Part shown: positions 58,153 through 64,000 of the stretch, piece by piece
How the letters are laid out: each line of letters begins with the position of its first letter
Numbering within the stretch: the first letter of the stretch is position 1
Made by a program: the position numbers and the translations under genes
Assembly: GCF_001412105.1 (NCBI RefSeq)
Contig: NZ_LKST01000002.1
Coordinates: 620,001 to 684,000 of the forward strand
Reading direction: 5' to 3'
Length of the DNA: 64,000 nucleotides
Origin: Corynebacterium oculi
Lineage (GTDB): Bacteria; Actinomycetota; Actinomycetes; Mycobacteriales; Mycobacteriaceae
The notes under the pieces: generated by a model
Told to the model about the DNA's origin: nothing
Seen by the model: only the letters and a program-made list of their open reading frames with translations
Databases searched by the model: none

Positions 58153-61023
58153 ATGACGAATCCCAGCGATACCCCCGCTACCCCGCCGCACCGTTATACC
58201 GCGGATTTGGCCGCGCAGATCGAGCAATCGTGGCAGCGCTACTGGGCGGAAAACGGCACGTTTAACGCGCCCAATCCAGTGGGCGACCTAGCCGCGAAGG
58301 AGGGGGCCGAACCCCTGCCGGAGGATAAGCTCTTTGTGCAGGACATGTTCCCTTATCCCTCCGGGGCGGGCCTGCACGTGGGGCACCCCCTGGGGTACAT
58401 CGCCACGGACGTCTATGCCCGATTCCACCGTTCTCTGGGCAAGAATGTGCTGCATACCCTGGGTTATGATGCCTTTGGTCTGCCCGCCGAGCAGTACGCC
58501 ATTCAGACGGGCACGCACCCGCGCACCACCACGATGGCCAATATCGAGAACATGAAGCGCCAGCTCGGGGCGCTGGGCCTGGGGCATGATCGCCGCCGCA
58601 GCGTGGCCACCACGGACCCGGAGTTTTATCGGTGGACGCAGTGGATTTTCTTGCAGATCTATAATTCCTGGTTTGATTCCCGCCAGGGTAAGGCCCGCCG
58701 CATTGAGGAATTGGTGGCCCTGCTGGAAAGCGGTGACATGCCGTTGCCGGAGGGATACCAGGGCACTTATGCGGAATTATCGCCGCTGGAAAAGCAAAAG
58801 GTGATTGATGAGTTCCGCCTGGTGTATCGCTCCTCTTCTATGGTGAATTGGTGCCCGGGCTTGGGCACCGTTTTGGCTAATGAGGAGGTCACGGCGGACG
58901 GGCGTTCGGAGCGGGGTAATTTCCCGGTGTTCCGCAAGCGCCTTTCCCAGTGGATGATGCGCATCACCGCCTATGCGGATCGGCTCAACGATGATCTGGA
59001 GCGCGTGGACTGGCCGGAGAAGGTCAAGACCATGCAGCGCAACTGGATCGGCCGCTCGCGCGGCGCGGAGGTGGTTTTCTCCGCGCAGGGGCACGATCTC
59101 ACGGTGTTTACCACCCGCCCCGATACCCTCTTTGGGGCCACCTACATGGTGCTGGCCCCGGAGCACGAGCTGGTGGATACCCTGGTGGCCGGGGGCACCG
59201 GCACCTACGAGGGGGTGGACGAGCGCTGGGCGTATGGTCAGCCGACCCCGCGGGAGGCGGTGGCGGCGTATCGCGCGGATATTGCGGCCAAGTCTGACCT
59301 GGAACGCCAGGAGAACAAGGATAAGACGGGCGTGTTCCTGGGGGCCTATGGCACCAATCCCGTCAACGGGCAGCGGGTGCCCATCTTCATCGCGGATTAC
59401 GTGCTCACGGGTTATGGCACGGGGGCGATCATGGCCGTGCCCGCGCACGATCCCCGAGATTACGAGTTCGCCCAGGCCTTTGGGTTGCCGATCCGCGAGG
59501 TCATCGAGGGCGGGAAGGTCAGCGAGGAGGCCTACGAGGGCGACGGCACGCACGTCAACTCCGCCAATGATGAGGGGCTTGATCTCAACGGTACGGACAA
59601 GGCGACGGGCATCGCCCGGGCCATCGCCTGGCTGGAGGAGCGCGGCGCGGGCCGGGGCACGATCCAGTACAAGTTGCGCGATTGGCTCTTTGCCCGGCAG
59701 CGCTACTGGGGTGAGCCCTTCCCCATCGTCTATGACGCCGAGGGGGTGGCGCACGCCCTGCCGGAGTCCATGCTGCCGGTGGATCTGCCGGAGGTGGAGG
59801 ATTATAAGCCGGAGGCGGCTGACCCGAACGATGCCGATTCCGAGCCGCACCCGCCGCTAGCCAAGGTGCGCGAGTGGGTGGAGGTGGAACTCGACCTCGG
59901 CGAGGGCCCCCAGACCTATTACCGGGACACCAACGTCATGCCCCAGTGGGCGGGCTCCTCCTGGTACCAGCTGCGCTACATTGATCCCACCAATGAGCAG
60001 GAGTTCTGCGACATTGAGAACGAGCGTTACTGGACCGGCCCCCGCCCCGAGCAGCACGGCCCGCAGGACCCCGGCGGCGTGGATCTCTACGTGGGCGGGG
60101 TGGAGCACGCGGTGCTGCACCTGTTGTACTCGCGTTTTTGGCACAAGGTGCTCTTTGACCTCGGCTACGTCACCTCCTCGGAGCCGTATCGCCGACTGTT
60201 CAACCAGGGATATATTCAGGCCTACGCCTACACCGACTCTCGGGGAGTGTACGTCCCGGCGGCGGAGGTGGAGGAGCGCGAGGGGGAGTTCTTCTACCAG
60301 GGCGAGAAGGTGAACCGCGAGTACGGCAAGATGGGCAAGTCCCTGAAGAACGCCGTGGCTCCCGACGATATTTGCCGCGATTTCGGCGCGGACACCCTGC
60401 GCGTGTACGAGATGTCGATGGGCCCCCTGGACACCTCGCGCCCCTGGGCCACCAAGGACGTGGTGGGTGCGCACCGTTTCCTCCAGCGCCTGTGGCGCCT
60501 GGTGGTGGCGGAGGAGACCGGCGAGCTCACGGTCTCGGCGGCCGCACCCACCGAGGACGACCTCAAGGCCCTGCACCGCACGATCGCCGGGGTGCGCGAG
60601 GATTACGCGAACCTCCACAACAACACGGTGGTGGCCAAGCTCATCGAGTACGTCAATTACCTCACCAAGGCGTACCCCGCCGGGGTGCCCCGTGAACTGG
60701 TGGAGCCGCTGCCCGTCATGCTCTCCCCCGTGGCCCCGCACATCGCGGAGGAGTTGTGGGCCCGTTTGGGCCACGATGGCACCATCGCCTTCGTGCCCTT
60801 CCCCACTCATGAGGAAAGATGGCTGGTGGATGACGAGGTGGAGCTTCCCGTGCAGGTCAACGGCAAGGTGCGGGGCCGGATCACCGTCCCCGCAGAGGCC
60901 GAGCAGCAGGCGCTTATCGACGCCGCCTTGGCCGACCCCAAGGTGGCCGAGCATGTGGCGGGCAAGAGCGTGGTCAAGACCATCGTGGTGCCCGGCCGCA
61001 TGGTGAACCTGGTGGTGAAGTAG
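58153..61023 (+). CDS. leuS: Leucyl-tRNA synthetase
   Basis: This 956-residue class I synthetase charges tRNA-Leu. The HIGH motif is HVGH in [15 protein letters not shown], the editing domain has [14 protein letters not shown], and the KMSKS motif is KMGKS in [12 protein letters not shown]. The C-terminal part ends in the usual VNGKVRG and a tRNA-binding tail. ATG 58153 opens the conserved protein, and the long upstream in-frame extension is noise. Confidence 0.97.
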   Translation: MTNPSDTPATPPHRYTADLAAQIEQSWQRYWAENGTFNAPNPVGDLAAKEGAEPLPEDKLFVQDMFPYPSGAGLHVGHPLGYIATDVYARFHRSLGKNVLHTLGYDAFGLPAEQYAIQTGTHPRTTTMANIENMKRQLGALGLGHDRRRSVATTDPEFYRWTQWIFLQIYNSWFDSRQGKARRIEELVALLESGDMPLPEGYQGTYAELSPLEKQKVIDEFRLVYRSSSMVNWCPGLGTVLANEEVTADGRSERGNFPVFRKRLSQWMMRITAYADRLNDDLERVDWPEKVKTMQRNWIGRSRGAEVVFSAQGHDLTVFTTRPDTLFGATYMVLAPEHELVDTLVAGGTGTYEGVDERWAYGQPTPREAVAAYRADIAAKSDLERQENKDKTGVFLGAYGTNPVNGQRVPIFIADYVLTGYGTGAIMAVPAHDPRDYEFAQAFGLPIREVIEGGKVSEEAYEGDGTHVNSANDEGLDLNGTDKATGIARAIAWLEERGAGRGTIQYKLRDWLFARQRYWGEPFPIVYDAEGVAHALPESMLPVDLPEVEDYKPEAADPNDADSEPHPPLAKVREWVEVELDLGEGPQTYYRDTNVMPQWAGSSWYQLRYIDPTNEQEFCDIENERYWTGPRPEQHGPQDPGGVDLYVGGVEHAVLHLLYSRFWHKVLFDLGYVTSSEPYRRLFNQGYIQAYAYTDSRGVYVPAAEVEEREGEFFYQGEKVNREYGKMGKSLKNAVAPDDICRDFGADTLRVYEMSMGPLDTSRPWATKDVVGAHRFLQRLWRLVVAEETGELTVSAAAPTEDDLKALHRTIAGVREDYANLHNNTVVAKLIEYVNYLTKAYPAGVPRELVEPLPVMLSPVAPHIAEELWARLGHDGTIAFVPFPTHEERWLVDDEVELPVQVNGKVRGRITVPAEAEQQALIDAALADPKVAEHVAGKSVVKTIVVPGRMVNLVVK

Positions 61024-61037
61024 GGGGCTACGGGCTC

Positions 61038-61508
61038 TTAAGCCACCGACATGTTATTGCCCAGGGCGGCGGCGAGGAAGAAGAGCACCACCGCCGCCAC
61101 CCACACCGCCCACCAGTGGCGCTTGGGCAGCGCGGGGAGGTGCGGGAGTTCCTGGGCGGGGCTGTGTGCCTCATTCTCGGCCAGCCACTGCCAGTTGGTG
61201 CTATAGGCCTCCTGCGTGGTGGCCCAGCGGTTAATCCGCTGGACGTCGCGGAGGGTGTGCCCCAGTCAATATCCCCCGGGTAGGCCCGTGGCGAGGGCGT
61301 AGAGAATTCCCCCGGAAAGGTTCCATAGGGCGTCGTCTCCCTCGTACACGCGGAGCCCGTGGAACGCGGCGAAGAGAAAGAGCCCGGATATTCCCAGGCT
61401 CACGCCGGACATGATGCGTTTGGCGGTGGTGGGACGGTAGGAATAGAAAGTCCCCAGGTGAGAAGCGGGCGAGGGGGATTCGCTCTTCTCTTCCTGCGTG
61501 GCATTCAT
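61038..61508 (-). pseudogene. Small membrane protein, in-frame TGA
   Basis: From ATG 61508 the frame encodes MNATQEEKSESPSPASHLG, two membrane segments and LPGGY, then a TGA at 61266-61268. The same frame continues to a TAA at 61038, with WATTQEAYSTNWQWLAENEA and a further membrane helix (WWAVWVAAVVLFFLAAALG). The unbroken frame of 156 codons and the membrane helix after the stop suggest one gene cut by a nonsense change. The family is not recognised. Confidence 0.55.
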
Positions 61509-61594
61509 GGAGGCAATGGTAATGGAATCTCCTTGGCGGAACCGGAGGAAAATGCTCGATGGCGGCTTAAAGGTACAAAGGTAGATTCCTCTGA

Positions 61595-61610
61595 TGTTTC
61601 ACGTGAAACA
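61595..61610. other. parS: parS site 7 (before VanZ gene)
   Basis: TGTTTCACGTGAAACA is a perfect parS in the intergenic region between the membrane pseudogene and the VanZ-like gene. It is the outermost of the seven. Confidence 0.95.
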
Positions 61611-61658
61611 TGGGCGATACACAGGTCGGGCACAGTCCCCTCCCCTACCGTGGCGGTC

Positions 61659-62117
61659 ATGCTTTCTTCCCCCGTTCCCCTGCGCCGGGGAATGTATGGC
61701 GTTTTCTGCGCGCTGTACGTGCTCGTCCTCCTCGCCGCCACCCTGCTCAAGGGGTGGCTGAGCATTGACGCGGTGTGGGATGTGGAGGCGCAGCAACAGC
61801 GCAGCCTGGACTTCGTGCTTTTTGATGGCTTTGCCTCTCCCTCCGTGTGGTGGGCGCCCTGGCTCAACACGGTGGGCAACGTTCTTTTGTTCATTCCGCT
61901 GGGGGCGCTCGTGGCGCGATACCGGCGCGGCCGCCGTCCCCTCTGGTGGGCCGGGGTTGTTGGGTTGCTGACGAGCCTGGCCATCGAGGCCACCCAGTAC
62001 ATCGCCGCCGTGGGGTATAGCGACGTAGACGACCTCCTGTGCAATACCCTCGGGGCGCTGCTGGGCGCGGCGATCTATGCGTTGATCTACCGCCAGGGGC
62101 CGCGCGCGGCCCGGTAG
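61659..62117 (+). CDS. VanZ-family membrane protein
   Basis: This 152-residue protein has four membrane segments. The VanZ hallmark is visible as NTVGNVLLFIPLGALVARY, LAIEATQYIA and DVDDLLCNTLGALLG. VanZ proteins are associated with low-level glycopeptide resistance in some bacteria, but no such role is shown here. Its 3' end overlaps nnrD/E by 31 bp on the opposite strand. Confidence 0.8.
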   Translation: MLSSPVPLRRGMYGVFCALYVLVLLAATLLKGWLSIDAVWDVEAQQQRSLDFVLFDGFASPSVWWAPWLNTVGNVLLFIPLGALVARYRRGRRPLWWAGVVGLLTSLAIEATQYIAAVGYSDVDDLLCNTLGALLGAAIYALIYRQGPRAAR

Positions 62118-63724
62118 GCGCGCAGTTCCCGGGCCGTGGCCCGCGAGATTGCCTCCGCGATTCGGGAGGCGGAGGTGGGAGCCGGGCCCTCGGGCGTTTC
62201 GGCGGCGATCCTCGCCGCCACGGCGTGCAGGTGAACGGCGATCACGGCGGCCTCGTGTGTCCTCTCCGGCAGTCGGGCCAGCCACGCCCCCAGCAATCCC
62301 GAGAGCACATCTCCCGATCCGGGTGTGGCAGACCAGGAATGGCCCGTATCAATGATGATGCTCACACTATCGCGCGCGACGCTGGTGAATCGCCCCTTGA
62401 GCACCACCACCACGCCGAGTTCCCGGGCCATTTCCTGAGCCTGAACCCACGGAGGCTCGGTACTGTGGCTCAGCCCCATGCCCTCGCGCAGGCGGGCGAA
62501 CTCCCCCGCGTGCGGGGTGAGCACGGTGCTTCCGGGGGTTCTTGCCCGGAGTAATTCCCGCAGCTCCGCGCTCTGGGCCAGGAGGGTGAGGGCGTCGGCG
62601 TCGCAAAGCACCGGTTCGGGGCGGCGCAGGATGGTGGCCAACTCCGCCGCGGCCTCCTCCCCGGTACCGCGCCCGGAGCCAACCACCCAGGCCTGCACCC
62701 GACCGGCCTCCGCGAGGCTGGCGGTGCCCACCACCTCTGGGAGCGCAGAAACCACCCTGCGGTGCTCGCCGCCCGCGTAACGCACCATCGAGGGGGTGGC
62801 CCGCACGGCGGCGCTGGTGGTGAGCAGGCCGGCCCCCAGGTAGGCGCTCCCGCCGGCAAGGATTCCCACCACCCCGGAGCTGTATTTATCGTCCGTGCCG
62901 GAGGGCTCCAGTTCCCCGGCGATGAGCGGAATGGGCCGCAGGGGGTGAATGATTCCCGGTGCGGGATCGAGCAGGCGGGCCGGGGGCACCGAGCGGTAGA
63001 GGAAAGGCGCCGTGGTCGCCTCGGCCTCTAGGGCCTCGCTCAGGCTGGGCCCGCTCCCCAGGGAGAGATCCGCGCAGAGCACCTGGCCGCAGGCGGCGTG
63101 TGCGGCGTGTACCCCGCGCAATCCGCCGAAGGTGAGGGTGACGTGGGCGGTGATGAATCCCGCCACGGTGCGGGGCCCGGAGTCGGTGCGCAGGGGGCGC
63201 GGCTCCGGGGCGCGGCCGGTGTCGGCGGGTAGGCCAGAGGGGGCGTCGATGGCCAGCACGGGTACCCCAGAGTGGAGGAGATCGTCGGCCAGCAGGGCGG
63301 CGGTGTCCCCAAGCCCCGCGCGGCCGCTCAGGCCCGCTATGCCGTCGATGACCAGGTGGTATGCCCAGGGCAGTTCCTCCCCCACGCGCGCGGGTTCCTG
63401 GGTGAGGAAGGTTCCCCCGGCTTGTTGGAACGCCCTGGTGGCGCGCTCATGAGTGCGCTCCCCCAGGGCTAGCGCCTCCACCTTTACCCCCTGGGCGAGG
63501 AGCGTGGCACCCGCGTAGAGGGCGTCTCCCCCGTTGCCTCCCGTGCCCACGAGCAGCAGCGCGCGGCGCGGGGAAGCGTCGGGGTTGGACGTGGCGAGCA
63601 TGGCGGCGGCCGTGGTGGCTACGTGCCGCGCGGCCTCGCGCATGAGCTGATCGGGCTCGCTTTCGGTGGCCAGAAGCGTGGCTTCGGCGCGGCGGACGCA
63701 CTCTACCGGGTATAGGCGGCTCAT
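62087..63724 (-). CDS. nnr: Bifunctional NAD(P)H-hydrate epimerase / ADP-dependent dehydratase
   Basis: This 545-residue repair enzyme converts damaged NADHX/NADPHX back to NAD(P)H. The N-terminal YjeF epimerase domain (about 1-235) has GTGGNGGDALYAG and the catalytic Asp in IDGIAGLSGRAG. The C-terminal dehydratase (about 275-540) has VVVVLKGR and PGSGDVLSGLLGA. The gene is complete. The start is ATG 63724. Confidence 0.93.
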   Translation of the reverse strand: MSRLYPVECVRRAEATLLATESEPDQLMREAARHVATTAAAMLATSNPDASPRRALLLVGTGGNGGDALYAGATLLAQGVKVEALALGERTHERATRAFQQAGGTFLTQEPARVGEELPWAYHLVIDGIAGLSGRAGLGDTAALLADDLLHSGVPVLAIDAPSGLPADTGRAPEPRPLRTDSGPRTVAGFITAHVTLTFGGLRGVHAAHAACGQVLCADLSLGSGPSLSEALEAEATTAPFLYRSVPPARLLDPAPGIIHPLRPIPLIAGELEPSGTDDKYSSGVVGILAGGSAYLGAGLLTTSAAVRATPSMVRYAGGEHRRVVSALPEVVGTASLAEAGRVQAWVVGSGRGTGEEAAAELATILRRPEPVLCDADALTLLAQSAELRELLRARTPGSTVLTPHAGEFARLREGMGLSHSTEPPWVQAQEMARELGVVVVLKGRFTSVARDSVSIIIDTGHSWSATPGSGDVLSGLLGAWLARLPERTHEAAVIAVHLHAVAARIAAETPEGPAPTSASRIAEAISRATARELRAYRAARGPWR

Positions 63725-63781
63725 AGTGGGGGATATTACCCGGCTTGCGACGCCCCGCGACCCCTCGGCGGCAGGGGGTAT

Positions 63782-63916
63782 TTAGGTAAGCCTACCCCCA
63801 TATGAGGGTAACCTTTCCTGAGCTTCACGCGGGTGACCTGCGGATATGCAGACGGCACGGATTATTTTCCACCAAAGGGTTGATACGGGAGGCTATCTAA
63901 GGTTACCCTGTGCTTA
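63782..63916 (+). promoter_or_regulatory. Cluster of DtxR-like iron boxes
   Basis: TTAGGTAAGCCTACCCCCA (63782-63800) matches the 19-bp DtxR consensus at 15 positions. Two weaker copies (13 of 19) lie at 63803-63821 and 63898-63916. They precede a gene leaving the right edge, which I infer to be iron-repressed. Confidence 0.5.
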
Positions 63917-63975
63917 GGTCAAACAACGGGAGCCGCCGGAGAGGTTCTCGGAACTTGATCGAACGGGAAACCACA

Positions 63976-64000
63976 GTGAGTGCGTCCAACAGGGTCGTGC
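63976..64000 (+). CDS. Possible start of a gene continuing beyond the window
   Basis: A GTG at 63976 opens a frame MSASNRVV to the window end, after a 250-bp intergenic region with DtxR-like boxes. Only eight codons are visible, so product and start are uncertain. Confidence 0.25.

Noticed and set aside
61266-61268. TGA as a selenocysteine codon
   Set aside because: No recognisable SECIS-like hairpin or selenoprotein family context was seen; a nonsense change is simpler.

Overview
The window is a high-GC actinobacterial chromosome segment centred on the replication origin. The gene set fits the genus Corynebacterium: dnaA-dnaN-recF-dciA-gyrB on one side of the origin and rpmH-rnpA-yidD-yidC-rsmG-parA-parB on the other, a MurJ fused to a pseudokinase, a cwlM/trxA/trxB/sigM group, a trpL-EGD(CF)BA operon, and many 16-bp parS sites (TGTTTCACGTGAAACA type). 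The species cannot be fixed from the sequence alone. No rRNA, CRISPR array, insertion sequence or prophage was seen.

Layout. 1-4 kb: accessory genes (a sugar-binding lipoprotein cut by the window edge, a CPBP membrane protein, a frameshifted SDR, a DUF3500 lipoprotein, a DoxX-like protein, a Fic-like protein). 4.7-8 kb: tRNA-Ala(TGC), tRNA-Ile(GAT), a DUF3566 gene and gyrA. 8-12.9 kb: an accessory island between gyrA and gyrB with an RHH/Doc-like toxin-antitoxin-type pair and its palindromic operator, a repeat-rich secreted protein, DUF6918, a GabD-type dehydrogenase and a membrane protein. 12.9-21 kb: gyrB, dciA, recF, dnaN, dnaA, with DnaA-box clusters on both sides of dnaA. 21-27.7 kb: the rpmH-to-parB block. 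27.7-38.4 kb: cell-envelope and redox genes (cwlM, trxA, trxB, sigM, murJ, DUF6049, Nudix). 38.5-43.5 kb: cca, yqgE, azlC and a broken azlD, an SBF-like transporter and a Rieske lipoprotein. 43.6-50.6 kb: the trp operon with a three-Trp-codon leader peptide. 50.6-64 kb: SdpI, a broken dhaKL, a PRC/DUF2382 stress protein, a broken hydrolase, two transporters, leuS, a broken membrane gene, VanZ, nnrD/E, and at the right edge a cluster of DtxR-like iron boxes before a gene that leaves the window.

How the parts work together. The centre is the start-and-segregate machinery. DnaA acts on boxes flanking its own gene, DciA/DnaN/RecF/gyrase serve the fork, and ParA/ParB act on seven parS sites spread over about 37 kb to the right of the origin. 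Most of these lie inside genes, three of them in the trp operon. The envelope block pairs lipid II export (MurJ) with CwlM and a SigM-thioredoxin redox module.

Main observations. Six accessory genes are interrupted. Four carry single-base losses in short G/C runs (SDR, sigM, azlD twice, hydrolase) and two carry in-frame stops (dhaKL, a membrane gene), while every core gene is intact. A GCTTATCGACG motif recurs far above chance, including a perfect inverted pair before leuS. A 13-bp inverted repeat brackets three DnaA boxes spaced exactly 80 bp apart. Two Fic/Doc-related proteins lacking the catalytic histidine motif lie on either side of gyrA.
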